The notes below the pieces were generated by a model that saw nothing but the letters and a program-made list of their open reading frames with translations, did no database searches and was not told the DNA's origin. The translations under genes and the position numbers were made by a program. Positions 8,631-16,253 of a DNA stretch of 64,000 nucleotides are shown piece by piece (positions within the stretch are counted from its first letter, which is position 1; each line of letters starts with the position of its first letter). Where the stretch lies: NCBI RefSeq assembly GCF_936925435.1, contig NZ_CAKZHQ010000022.1, positions 62,001 through 126,000 on the forward strand, given 5' to 3'. This DNA is from an uncultured Ramlibacter sp. Lineage in GTDB: Bacteria; Pseudomonadota; Gammaproteobacteria; Burkholderiales; Burkholderiaceae_C.

Positions 8631-8638
8631 GGCCTTTA

Positions 8639-8660
8639 TCCATTACCTATGAGTAATGGA
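8639..8660. promoter_or_regulatory. LysR-type operator, perfect inverted repeat
   Basis: TCCATTAC, six bases, GTAATGGA: perfect 8-base arms nine bases before the LysR start. It contains the T-N11-A signature (T8643, A8655) expected of LysR binding sites. Probably the autoregulatory and activating site for both divergent units. Confidence 0.6.
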
Positions 8661-8683
8661 TAGTATCAAATACTTTAACTATC
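8659..8683. promoter_or_regulatory. Second inverted repeat in the LysR divergent promoter
   Basis: GATAGT at 8659-8664 and ACTATC at 8678-8683 form a second, shorter dyad next to the main site. LysR proteins commonly bind a recognition site and an adjacent activation site. Role inferred from position. Confidence 0.4.
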
Positions 8684-8775
8684 ATGAATCGTTCCTTCTC
8701 CTTACATTGCATTCACGCCGGTGTCACGGACCTGGCCACGCAGCCGCACCGTCAACCCGTAGAAGGAGACATCCC

Positions 8776-9093
8776 ATGCTCAAAGCCCTGCTCGACCTCA
8801 ACACAGACGCCTGCGCCGAGGCGCACCGCCACGCCTACAACGCGGCCTTCGAGACGCTGGAGCTGGCCTGGCACTGGGACGCCGCCACCTACGCGCGCAT
8901 CCAGGCCCAGGGCCCGGGCGGCATGCGCGCCTGGCTGCTCAGCGAATATCCGCACCTGCTGCGCGCCTATGACGCCGACTTCCTGGTGCAGGCCGTCGAA
9001 ACCGCCAAGGCGCGCTGCTACGCCGGCATGACCGGCAGCCGCGACATCCGCTACGTGCCGACCAGTGCCGAGCCCACCCGCCTGGCCGCCTGA
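8776..9093 (+). CDS. Small protein of unknown function
   Basis: A 105-residue, Ala-rich soluble protein with no signal peptide or membrane segment and no family I recognise. It looks mostly helical (AEAHRHAYNAAFETLELAWH, YARIQAQGPGGMRAWLLSEY). A strong ribosome site (GAAGGAG) seven bases before ATG 8776 and consistent codon use support it as real. It is the first gene of the unit divergent from the LysR regulator, 18 bases before the fumarylacetoacetase-family gene, so it probably serves the same unknown pathway. Confidence 0.7.
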   Translation: MLKALLDLNTDACAEAHRHAYNAAFETLELAWHWDAATYARIQAQGPGGMRAWLLSEYPHLLRAYDADFLVQAVETAKARCYAGMTGSRDIRYVPTSAEPTRLAA

Positions 9094-9111
9094 GCCGAAA
9101 GAAGAACCAGC

Positions 9112-9879
9112 ATGACCAGCCACTGGGTGCGCTTCATGGACGGCGGCACGCCGCGTTTCGGCACGGTCGAGGGCGACGCAGTGCGGGTCTGCGAAGGCGA
9201 CATGTTCGCCGGCGCCAGCCCCACCGACCGAATGCTGGCACTGGCCGGCCTGCAGCTGCTGGCGCCGGTGCAGCCCAGCAAGGTGCTGGCCCTGTGGAAC
9301 AACTTCCATGCGCTGGGCGAGAAGCTCAAGCTGGACGCCCCTGCCGAGCCCCTGTACCTGATCAAGTCGCCCAACTCCTATCTGGCGCCCGGCGGCGTCA
9401 TCCGCAAGCCCGCCTGTGATGGCAAGGTGGTCTTCGAAGGCGAGCTGGGCATCGTCATCGGCCGCACGGCCAGCCAGGTCAGCGAGCAGCGCGCGCTGGA
9501 GCACGTGTTCGGCTACACCTGCGCCAACGACGTGACGGTGGCCGACATCCTCAACCGCGACGCCTCGTTCGCCCAGTGGGTGCGCGCCAAAGGATTCGAC
9601 ACCTTCTGCCCCTTCGGCCCGGTGGTGGCCACCGGATTGGACCCGGCCCAACTGACAGTCAGAACCATCCTGAACGGCGATGTCCGGCAGGACTATCCCA
9701 TCAGCGACATGCGCTTTTCGGTGCAGCAACTGGTCAGCCTGATCTCCCAGGACATGACCCTGTACCCTGGCGACATCATCTTGTGTGGCACCTCCGTCGG
9801 CGTGGGGTCCATGAAACCGGGCAGCCTGGTCGAAGTCGAGATCGCCGGCATCGGCAAGCTGAGCAACCGGTTCGAATAG
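9112..9879 (+). CDS. Fumarylacetoacetate hydrolase (FAH) family protein
   Basis: A 255-residue enzyme of the FAH superfamily, which hydrolyses or isomerises C-C bonds of diketo-acids using a divalent metal. Metal-binding acids are in VVFEGELGIVIG and in FGYTCANDVTVADI, and the C-terminal LYPGDIILCGTSVGVG is typical. It is shorter than true fumarylacetoacetase and fits the 2-hydroxyhepta-2,4-diene-dioate isomerase/ureidoglycolate lyase-like group, but the substrate is not evident. It is in one unit with the preceding small gene and the following reductase. Confidence 0.85.
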   Translation: MTSHWVRFMDGGTPRFGTVEGDAVRVCEGDMFAGASPTDRMLALAGLQLLAPVQPSKVLALWNNFHALGEKLKLDAPAEPLYLIKSPNSYLAPGGVIRKPACDGKVVFEGELGIVIGRTASQVSEQRALEHVFGYTCANDVTVADILNRDASFAQWVRAKGFDTFCPFGPVVATGLDPAQLTVRTILNGDVRQDYPISDMRFSVQQLVSLISQDMTLYPGDIILCGTSVGVGSMKPGSLVEVEIAGIGKLSNRFE

Positions 9880-9902
9880 TTTTTCAACTTTGGAGAAGCG
9901 GT

Positions 9903-10910
9903 GTGAAGATAGCGATCATTGGCGCAGGCGCCATAGGAGGGTATGTGGGGGTGAAGCTGGCCCTGGCCGGGCAGGACGTCACCTTCATCGTGCGTGGTGA
10001 CAATCTGCAGGCCATCCGCCGCGATGGCATGAAGCTGGTCATGAACGACGGCACCGAGCACGTGGCCAAGGGTGTCAAGGCCACCAACGACTACACCGAG
10101 GCCGGCCCGCAGGACATGGTCATCCTGGCCATGAAGGCCCACCAGGTCGAGGCCGTGGCCAGGGACCTGCCCAAGCTGCTGGGTCCAGACACCACGGTGG
10201 TGACCATGCAAAACGGCATCCCCTTCTGGTATTTCCACAAGCACGGCGGGCCGTTCGACGGCTCGCAGGTCCACGCCGTGGACCCGTCCGGCCTGCTGGC
10301 CGAGCTGATCCCGCCGCGCCGCGTGATCGGCTGCGTGGTCTATCCGGCCTCCGAACTGGTCGCGCCCGGCGTGGTCAGGCACATCGAGGGCGACCGCTTC
10401 CCGGTGGGCGAGCTCGATGGCTCGCTCAGCGAGCGTGTCACGCGCGTTTCAGAGTGCTTCACCCAGGCCGGTTTCAAGGCGCCGGTGCTGGACGACATCC
10501 GCAGCGAGATCTGGCTCAAGCTCTGGGGCAACCTCACCTTCAACCCGATCAGCAGCCTGTCGCACTCCACCCTGGTGGACATCTGCCAGCATCCGCTGTC
10601 GCGCGCCCTGGCCGAGAACATGATGCGTGAGGCGCAGGACGTGGCACACAAGCTGGGCATCCAGTTTCGCGTCAGCCTGGAAAAGCGCATCGCCGGCGCC
10701 GAGAAGGTCGGCAAGCACAAGACCTCGATGCTGCAGGACATCGAAGCGGGCCGCGCGCCCGAGGTCGATGCCCTGGTCGGCTCGGTGGTGGAACTGGGCC
10801 GCCTGACCCAGACGCCGACGCCGCACATCGACACGGTGTATGCCCTGGTCAAGCTGCTGGCCAGCACCATGGCCAGCGAGCGCGGCCAGGTGCGCCTGCA
10901 GCCGGCCTGA
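9903..10910 (+). CDS. Ketopantoate reductase (PanE/ApbA) family dehydrogenase
   Basis: A 335-residue NADP-dependent 2-oxoacid reductase of the PanE/ApbA family. The nucleotide-binding GAGAIGGYVGVKLA is at the very N-terminus; the catalytic Lys/Asn/Asp region includes EIWLKLWGNLTFNPIS and KTSMLQDIEAGRAPEVDAL. The start is GTG at 9903, chosen because it places the Rossmann motif right at the N-terminus and has a TTTGGAGAA ribosome site. Behind the FAH gene and the LysR regulator it is more likely a catabolic 2-oxoacid reductase than the pantothenate pathway enzyme, but this is inference. Confidence 0.85.
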   Translation: MKIAIIGAGAIGGYVGVKLALAGQDVTFIVRGDNLQAIRRDGMKLVMNDGTEHVAKGVKATNDYTEAGPQDMVILAMKAHQVEAVARDLPKLLGPDTTVVTMQNGIPFWYFHKHGGPFDGSQVHAVDPSGLLAELIPPRRVIGCVVYPASELVAPGVVRHIEGDRFPVGELDGSLSERVTRVSECFTQAGFKAPVLDDIRSEIWLKLWGNLTFNPISSLSHSTLVDICQHPLSRALAENMMREAQDVAHKLGIQFRVSLEKRIAGAEKVGKHKTSMLQDIEAGRAPEVDALVGSVVELGRLTQTPTPHIDTVYALVKLLASTMASERGQVRLQPA

Positions 10911-10947
10911 TCAGCCCCCTGGCGGCGCAAGGCGCTGACCGCCAGCC

Positions 10948-11023
10948 TCAGTCACCGCCGGGCCGCCCTCAGGTGACTGAAGCCCCCTCGGGGGGCAGCG
11001 GAGCAAAGCGTAGCGTGGGGGCC
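10948..11023. repeat. Intergenic hairpin repeat between convergent genes (terminator-like)
   Basis: Two nested structures lie between convergent genes. TCAGTCACC (10948-10956) pairs with GGTGACTGA (10972-10980). Then GCCCCC (10982-10987) can pair with either of two GGGGGC copies (10991-10996 and 11017-11022), separated by a purine-rich AGCGGAGCAAAGCGTAGCG segment. From general knowledge, this GCCCCCTCGGGGGGCAGCG-type element recurs at gene ends in Comamonadaceae genomes. It could end transcription from either side. Confidence 0.6.
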
Positions 11024-11025
11024 AT

Positions 11026-11925
11026 TCAAGGGCTGGCGGTCAGCGCCTTTTTCATGGCCTGGAGGGCGGCGTCGTCCACCAGCCCGTAGTCGAAGTCCTT
11101 GCCCAGGTCCAGCGCCTTGGACAGCATCGGACTGGGCGTCTTCAGGCCGGCGAGCAGCGCCGCCGCCTTCTTCACCGCATCGGCCGGCGCCGCCGGGTGC
11201 GCGTACAGGCCGTAGCCCCAGCTCGGGTTGGAGGCCGGCACGATCACCAGCTGCGCCATGTGGATGCGCTCGTCCGTGCCGTAGTGGGTCTTCATGGTCG
11301 AGCCCTGGGCCGTCTGCAGCCGCGTGATCAGGCCCACCCAGCGGTCGGCCTGCCAGTGGAAGGCGGCCTTGGTCGGCAGATAGCTCTGGCCCAGGCCCTG
11401 CTGCGGCACCACCTCCACCACCGTGCCGCACAGGTTCTCGGCCTGCACCAGGGCGGTGGTCACACCGCTTTTCATGCCGTAGCAGTTGGTGGTCTTGAGC
11501 CTGGCCAGCACCTTGGCCCGCTCTTCGGGCGGCAGGCTCTTGAGTTCGACCGGCTTGCCGTCCTTGAGCTTGCCGACGTCGCCCAGAATCAGGATGGCCG
11601 ACTGGATGGGATCGATGTTGACCGCCACCGGCTTGTAGCCCGAGGCCAGTCCGACCACCGGGTTGCCGTAGACCCAGCAGGGCGGCGCCGGCTTCTTGAT
11701 GGCGGTCAAGACATCCTGCGTTTCCCGGATGTTGAGCACCGGAGCGGTCGACAGGCCGGTGGGCTTGATGAACTCGATCAGCTCGCGCAGCGCGCTCTCG
11801 GTCTGCGACGAGCCTTCGCCGCGGATGACCTGCGGATTGAGGTAGAGACCTCCCTCGCAGGACTGGGCCTGGACGGACAGGCCGGCAGCGGCCAGGCAGG
11901 CGAACAGCAACGGCTTCTTCATCAT
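11026..11925 (-). CDS. Orphan periplasmic binding protein (PhnD-like fold)
   Basis: A 299-residue exported protein with signal peptide MKKPLLFACLAAAGLSVQA followed by QSCEGG. The body looks like a PhnD-type (phosphate/phosphonate) periplasmic binding protein, e.g. NIRETQDVLTAIK and SAAILILGDVGKL-like strands, and it has four or more Cys residues suited to disulfides. The start at 11925 is the first of two adjacent ATGs after a GGAGA site; the second, at 11922, is also possible. No ABC permease or ATPase is nearby. It is divergent from the tripartite transporter and may share its regulator. Family call moderate; ligand unknown. Confidence 0.55.
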   Translation of the reverse strand: MMKKPLLFACLAAAGLSVQAQSCEGGLYLNPQVIRGEGSSQTESALRELIEFIKPTGLSTAPVLNIRETQDVLTAIKKPAPPCWVYGNPVVGLASGYKPVAVNIDPIQSAILILGDVGKLKDGKPVELKSLPPEERAKVLARLKTTNCYGMKSGVTTALVQAENLCGTVVEVVPQQGLGQSYLPTKAAFHWQADRWVGLITRLQTAQGSTMKTHYGTDERIHMAQLVIVPASNPSWGYGLYAHPAAPADAVKKAAALLAGLKTPSPMLSKALDLGKDFDYGLVDDAALQAMKKALTASP

Positions 11926-12236
11926 TGTCTCCAACGCTTTTGAATCTTCCGGCAATCGCTGCACACTCCGTCGCCACCGCCGGTCCAGCTGGAATCAGGA
12001 TACGTGGGGATACATTTTTTTCGTTAGGGGGATACGCTATCGCTTGACGGCGCGCAGTGAAAAGAGGCCTCAGGACAAACCCTAAAGCCCCCCGAGAATT
12101 GAGCAAACTTGATCACCGTCAAGAGTTTTTTGGCCCACTTGGGAAGACCATGTTGCCCGTGACGTCCCATCATTGGGACAGGCCCGGAGAAATACCGGAC
12201 CGCCAGCGAGATCAGCCAACACAGGAGACAACCGAA
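11926..12236. other. 311-base divergent intergenic region between the orphan binding protein and tctC
   Basis: No credible gene. It holds an FNR-like palindrome at 12109-12122 and a T-rich patch around 12011-12020. A short in-frame extension of tctC (from 12057) is rejected because it has no signal peptide and lies across the regulatory site. No convincing -10 box was found downstream of the palindrome. Confidence 0.6.
12109..12122. promoter_or_regulatory. Crp/Fnr-type operator upstream of the tripartite transporter
   Basis: TTGATCACCGTCAA has the TTGAY-N4-RTCAA form of Fnr-family sites. Its reverse complement, TTGACGGTGATCAA, differs at only two positions from the palindrome TTGACCGTGGTCAA before oxc. 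It lies 115 bases before the tctC start. The likely binder is the Crp/Fnr protein encoded at 15546-16154. Confidence 0.6.
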
Positions 12237-13262
12237 ATGAAAACCAGACTTGCACGCATCGGGAATGGATTGACCAAGGCCGCAGTCGGCGCGATCGCCG
12301 CGGCCGCCATGATGGCGACGGGCGCTGCCCACGCTGCCTGGGAGCCGACCAAGCCGGTCGAGTTCGTCGTCCCTGCCGGCACCGGCGGCGGCGCCGACCA
12401 GATGGCACGCCTGATCCAGGGCATCATCATCAAGCACAAGCTGATGAAGGAGTCGCTGGTTGTCGTCAACAAGTCCGGCGGCGCCGGCGCCGAAGGTTTC
12501 CTCTCGGTCAAGGAAGCCAAGGGCGATCCGCACAAGATCATCATCACGCTGTCGAACCTGTTCACCACCCCACTGGCCACCGGCGTGCCCTTCAACTGGC
12601 GCGACATGACGCCGGTGTCGATGATGGCGCTGGACCAGTTCGTGCTGTGGGTCAACGCCGAGAACCCCGCCAAGAACGCCAAGGACTTCTTTGCTGCCGT
12701 CAAGGCGCAGGGTCCGAGCAAGGCCAAGATGGGCGGCACCGGTTCCAAGCAGGAAGACCAGATCCTGACGGTGGGCATCGAGAAAGCCACCGGCACCAAG
12801 TTCATCTACATCCCCTTCAAAGGCGGTGGCGACGTGGCCGTGCAGCTGGTGGGCAAGCACGTCGATGCTTCCGTCAACAACCCGATCGAAGCCGTCGCCC
12901 AGTGGCGTGCCGGCCAGCTGCGCGCCCTGTGCGTGTTCGACGACAAGCGCATGCCTTACAAGACCAAGGTCACCGACACGATGTCCTGGGGCGATATCCC
13001 CACCTGCAAGGAGGCCGGCGTGTCGACCGACTACGTGATGCTGCGCGGCATCTTCGCAGCGCCTGGCATCAGCAAGGACCAGCTCGAGTACTACGGCACC
13101 CTGCTCAAGAAGGTGCGTGAGACCCCGGAGTGGAAGGAATACATGGAAAAGGGCGCCTTCAACACGACCAGCATGTCCGGCGACGAGTTCGCCAAGTGGC
13201 TGGGCAGCGCCGAGCAGATGCACCGCGAGCTCATGAAGGAAGCCGGCTTCATCGCCAAGTGA
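12237..13262 (+). CDS. Tripartite tricarboxylate transporter substrate-binding protein (TctC/Bug)
   Basis: A 341-residue periplasmic binding protein of the Bug/TctC family. A long signal peptide ends at GAAHA-AWEP, then come the family signatures KPVEFVVPAGTGGGADQMAR, VVNKSGGAGAEGF and the ligand-loop region FIYIPFKGGGDVAV. ATG 12237 has an AGGAGA ribosome site and gives a complete signal peptide. Unlike the other two Bug genes in the window, it is followed directly by tctB and tctA, so it belongs to a full transporter. Placement before oxc/frc and a shared operator type suggest oxalate or a related dicarboxylate as ligand (inference). Confidence 0.88.
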   Translation: MKTRLARIGNGLTKAAVGAIAAAAMMATGAAHAAWEPTKPVEFVVPAGTGGGADQMARLIQGIIIKHKLMKESLVVVNKSGGAGAEGFLSVKEAKGDPHKIIITLSNLFTTPLATGVPFNWRDMTPVSMMALDQFVLWVNAENPAKNAKDFFAAVKAQGPSKAKMGGTGSKQEDQILTVGIEKATGTKFIYIPFKGGGDVAVQLVGKHVDASVNNPIEAVAQWRAGQLRALCVFDDKRMPYKTKVTDTMSWGDIPTCKEAGVSTDYVMLRGIFAAPGISKDQLEYYGTLLKKVRETPEWKEYMEKGAFNTTSMSGDEFAKWLGSAEQMHRELMKEAGFIAK

Positions 13263-13268
13263 TCCAGT

Positions 13269-13290
13269 GCGGGGCCCGCTCGGGCCCCGC
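13269..13290 (+). other. Intercistronic hairpin between tctC and tctB
   Basis: GCGGGGCCCG and CGGGCCCCGC are perfect 10-base arms around a two-base CT centre, six bases after the tctC stop. There is no T-run. Such a structure can protect the upstream message from 3' decay and give more binding protein than membrane subunits, which is usual in binding-protein transporters. Confidence 0.6.
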
Positions 13291-13378
13291 CTCTTCTCCG
13301 GGACCGGCCGCCGCATCGGCCCCGTCATCTCTCCCCGCCCTGAACGGGCATTCTCAAAAAATACAGCAGGAGTTCCTG

Positions 13379-13888
13379 ATGGAAACCGAATCGGGCGTCG
13401 AGCATCGCACTGGCGTCGCCACCTACGTCGTTGAAGTCGTCGTTGCCCTTCTTATCGTGGTGCTGGGCCTGGTGGTCCTGCAGGGCAGCTGGAAGCTGGG
13501 TTCGGGCTGGACCAGCGATGGCCCAGGCGCCGGCTATTTCCCCTTCTACATCGGCATCATTCTGTGCATCTCCGGTGCCGGCGTGGCCTTCCAGGCGCTC
13601 AAGAACAAGAACATGGAAGTGTTCGTCGACAACGAGCAGCTCAAGCGCGTCCTGTCGGTGCTGCTGCCCGCCCTGGTCTATGTGCTGTTCATCCAGCTGA
13701 TCGGCATCTATGTCGCATCGGTCGTGTACATCGCGCTGTTCATGGTCATCCTGGGCAAGTACTCGCCCATCAAGAGCGTGATCACCGCCATTGCCGTGAA
13801 TGCGCTGTTCTTCATGATGTTCGAGGTCTGGTTCAAGGTGCCCCTGTTCAAGGGCATGTGGGACCCGATCAGCTTCCTGGGCTACTGA
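13379..13888 (+). CDS. Tripartite tricarboxylate transporter small membrane subunit TctB
   Basis: A 169-residue membrane protein with four hydrophobic segments, the size and shape of TctB. The segment SDGPGAGYFPFYIGIILCIS after the first membrane helix is typical of the family. ATG 13379 has an AGGAG site seven bases upstream. It is separated from tctC by a strong hairpin and is 41 bases before tctA. With TctA it forms the inner-membrane part of a proton- or sodium-driven importer. Confidence 0.9.
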   Translation: METESGVEHRTGVATYVVEVVVALLIVVLGLVVLQGSWKLGSGWTSDGPGAGYFPFYIGIILCISGAGVAFQALKNKNMEVFVDNEQLKRVLSVLLPALVYVLFIQLIGIYVASVVYIALFMVILGKYSPIKSVITAIAVNALFFMMFEVWFKVPLFKGMWDPISFLGY

Positions 13889-13929
13889 TTCTTCGCCCGC
13901 CTGCCTCAAAACCTATATAGACAAATGCC

Positions 13930-15459
13930 ATGGACGAACTAAGCGCGCTCTTTCACGGATTCAGCGTCATCCTGACGCCAATGAACATCTTGCTGATGTT
14001 CGTCGGCATCATCCTGGGGGTGCTGATCGGGGTGCTGCCCGGCCTGGGCGGCGCCAACGGTGTGGCCATCCTGCTGCCCCTGACCTTCAGCATGTCGCCG
14101 ACCTCGGCCATCATCATGCTGTCGTGCATCTACTGGGGCGCCCTGTTCGGCGGCGCCATCACCTCCATCCTGTTCAACATCCCCGGCGAACCCTGGTCGG
14201 TGGCGACAACCTTCGACGGCTACCCCATGGCCCAGAAGGGGCAGGCCGGCGGCGCCCTGACGGCGGCGTTCACCTCGTCGTTCATCGGCGCCTTCGTGGC
14301 CGTGCTGATGATCACCTTCCTGGCGCCCATGGTCGCCAAGTTCGCGCTGAAATTCGGCCCGCCTGAGTTCTTCGCGGTCTACCTTCTGACCTTCTGCAGC
14401 TTCGTGGGCATGGGCAAGGGCTCGCCGTTCAAGATCCTGGCCTCGATGACGCTGGGCTTCGCCCTGGCGGCTGTCGGCATGGACACGGTGACGGGCCAGC
14501 TGCGCCTGACCTTCGGCATCACCGAGCTGATGCGCGGCTTCGACTTCCTGATCGGCGTGATCGGCCTGTTCGGCATCGGCGAAATCCTGCAGTCGATGGA
14601 AGAAGGCCTGGAGTTCTCCGGCAAGAGCGCCAAGATCAGCCCCAAGGTGGTGCTCGAGACCTGGAAGAAGCTGCCGCAGTACTGGATGACCTCGATCCGC
14701 AGCTCGCTGATCGGCATCTGGATGGGCATCACCCCCGGCGGCGCCACCCCGGCTTCGTTCATGAGCTACGGCCTGGCCAAGAAAATGTCCAAGAACGGCG
14801 CCAACTTCGGCAAGGGCGAGATCGAGGGCGTCATTGCTCCCGAAACTGCGGCCCACGCCGCCGGCACCGCCGCCCTGCTGCCCATGCTGGCCCTGGGCAT
14901 CCCGGGTTCGCCGACCGCTGCCGTGCTGCTGGGCGGCCTGCTGATCTGGGGCCTGCAACCCGGCCCGCTGCTGTTCGTCGAGCAGAAGGACTTCGTCTGG
15001 GGCCTGATCGCCTCGATGTACCTGGGCAACCTGGTCGGCCTGATCGTGGTGCTGACCACCGTGCCGCTGTTCGCCTCGATCCTGCGCATCCCCTTCTCCA
15101 TCATCGCCCCGGTGATCGTGGTGATCTGCGCGATCGGCGCCTACACCGTGCACAACGCCATGCTCGACATCTGGCTGATGATGCTGTTCGGCGTGGTCGG
15201 CTACCTGTTCAAGAAGCTGGACTACCCGCTGGCGCCCCTGGTGCTGGCCCTGGTGCTGGGCGACAAGGCCGAGGACTCGTTCCGCCAGGCCATGCTGGTC
15301 TCGCAGGGCGAGCTGTCCATCATGTGGTCCAACCCCCTGGTCGGCGGCATCACCAGCCTGGCCCTGGTCCTGCTGCTGTGGCCGCTGATCTCCAGGCTAA
15401 TCGCCAAGGTCCGCCCGCCCAAGGTCAATGAGTTCGCCGAAGAGCAACCGGTGGACTGA
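13930..15459 (+). CDS. Tripartite tricarboxylate transporter large membrane subunit TctA
   Basis: A 509-residue, roughly twelve-segment permease. Strong family signatures: GVLIGVLPGLGGANGVAILLP and SCIYWGALFGGAITSILFNIP near the start, GMDTVTGQLRLTFG, and the repeat motif GIWMGITPGGATPASFMSYG with PETAAHAAGTAALLPMLALGIP. It is the transport channel of the system. The ribosome site before ATG 13930 is weak, so lower translation than tctC is expected. A T-rich hairpin terminator follows at 15477. Confidence 0.95.
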   Translation: MDELSALFHGFSVILTPMNILLMFVGIILGVLIGVLPGLGGANGVAILLPLTFSMSPTSAIIMLSCIYWGALFGGAITSILFNIPGEPWSVATTFDGYPMAQKGQAGGALTAAFTSSFIGAFVAVLMITFLAPMVAKFALKFGPPEFFAVYLLTFCSFVGMGKGSPFKILASMTLGFALAAVGMDTVTGQLRLTFGITELMRGFDFLIGVIGLFGIGEILQSMEEGLEFSGKSAKISPKVVLETWKKLPQYWMTSIRSSLIGIWMGITPGGATPASFMSYGLAKKMSKNGANFGKGEIEGVIAPETAAHAAGTAALLPMLALGIPGSPTAAVLLGGLLIWGLQPGPLLFVEQKDFVWGLIASMYLGNLVGLIVVLTTVPLFASILRIPFSIIAPVIVVICAIGAYTVHNAMLDIWLMMLFGVVGYLFKKLDYPLAPLVLALVLGDKAEDSFRQAMLVSQGELSIMWSNPLVGGITSLALVLLLWPLISRLIAKVRPPKVNEFAEEQPVD

Positions 15460-15476
15460 GCCTCACAGCACCCAAC

Positions 15477-15504
15477 AAAAAAGCGGCCCTCGGGCCGCTT
15501 TTTT
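15477..15504. terminator. Bidirectional rho-independent terminator between tctA and the Crp/Fnr gene
   Basis: An A-run, GCGGCC, short CTCG loop, GGCCGC and a T-run form a symmetric terminator that works in either direction. A second hairpin (ACAAGGGC 15513-15520 with GCCCTTGT 15531-15538) lies just beyond. Together they separate the convergent tctA and regulator genes. Confidence 0.85.
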
Positions 15505-15545
15505 ACTGAAGGACAAGGGCGGCAAGGGCGGCCCTTGTTTTGTCC

Positions 15546-16154
15546 TTAAATCTTTCCGCGCTGCTTGAGCCGGCTGAGCGTCTCGGCCGACAGGTTCAGG
15601 TAGGAGGCCAGCTCCTTTTTCGGGATGCGCTCGAACAGCTCGGGGTGCTTGCGCAAAAAGCGCTTGACCCGGCCCGGCGCGTCCAGCAGGTGCAGCGTGA
15701 TGGTGTGGGCCATGATTTCGCTCATCAGGAACATCACGTCGCGCTCGAACAGCTGCTTGATCTCGCTGTGCCGGTCCAGGAAAGCGACCCATTCGGGCAG
15801 CGACAGCTTGGCCACTCTGGCCTTGGTCACGCTGACGATGCTGTAGGGCGTGGGCTGGCCCAGGCGCCAGGCGGCGTAGCTGGTCTCCATCTCGCGCTCG
15901 TCGGCGAAGCGCAGGATCATTTCCTTGGCTTCCTGGTTGCTCACCACCCGCTTGAGGATGCCGTCCAGGATGAAGTACTGCTCCATCTCGTGGACGCCCT
16001 GGTTGAGCAGAAAGTCCCCCTTCTGGCAGTCCACGATGACCAGATGGGTCTCCAGTTCGGCCGCCTGCTCGGCCGTCATCCCCTTGAGAACGCCGTTCTG
16101 CGCCAGCTGGACGCGAATCACGTTTTTCTCGGGATGGTTTTGGAGTGGCTGCAT
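15546..16154 (-). CDS. Crp/Fnr-family transcriptional regulator of the oxalate genes (predicted)
   Basis: A 202-residue regulator: an N-terminal cyclic-nucleotide-binding-like beta-roll ([20 protein letters not shown]), a long dimer helix, and a C-terminal helix-turn-helix [20 protein letters not shown]. The recognition helix ETLSR matches that of Fnr (ETISR), which reads TTGAT half sites. It has a single Cys, so it cannot hold an Fnr-type iron-sulfur cluster. The protein stops right after the recognition helix and lacks most of the usual wing. It is divergent from oxc with a 16-base palindrome between them; it is the likely activator of oxc and tctCBA. Its signal is unknown. Confidence 0.85.
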   Translation of the reverse strand: MQPLQNHPEKNVIRVQLAQNGVLKGMTAEQAAELETHLVIVDCQKGDFLLNQGVHEMEQYFILDGILKRVVSNQEAKEMILRFADEREMETSYAAWRLGQPTPYSIVSVTKARVAKLSLPEWVAFLDRHSEIKQLFERDVMFLMSEIMAHTITLHLLDAPGRVKRFLRKHPELFERIPKKELASYLNLSAETLSRLKQRGKI

Positions 16155-16216
16155 GGGTGCGGAAGGCTGGGAGATACCCGGGAAACACGGCTTGTGGCCG
16201 CCCGAATACTACGAAA

Positions 16217-16232
16217 ATTGACCGTGGTCAAT
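16217..16232. promoter_or_regulatory. Crp/Fnr-type operator upstream of oxc, 16-base perfect palindrome
   Basis: ATTGACCGTGGTCAAT is a perfect palindrome with TTGAC half sites. Its centre (16224.5) is 29.5 bases from the first base of the TATGAT -10 box, exactly the distance found when a Crp/Fnr site is centred at -41.5. It lies between the divergent regulator gene and oxc. Confidence 0.75.
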
Positions 16233-16253
16233 GGTGGAACTCGAATCGATTCC

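Noticed and set aside
16217-16232. Reading the palindrome as a true oxygen-responsive FNR site
   Set aside because: The local regulator has no cluster cysteines and the half site is TTGAC rather than TTGAT, so anaerobic control is not supported by the sequence.
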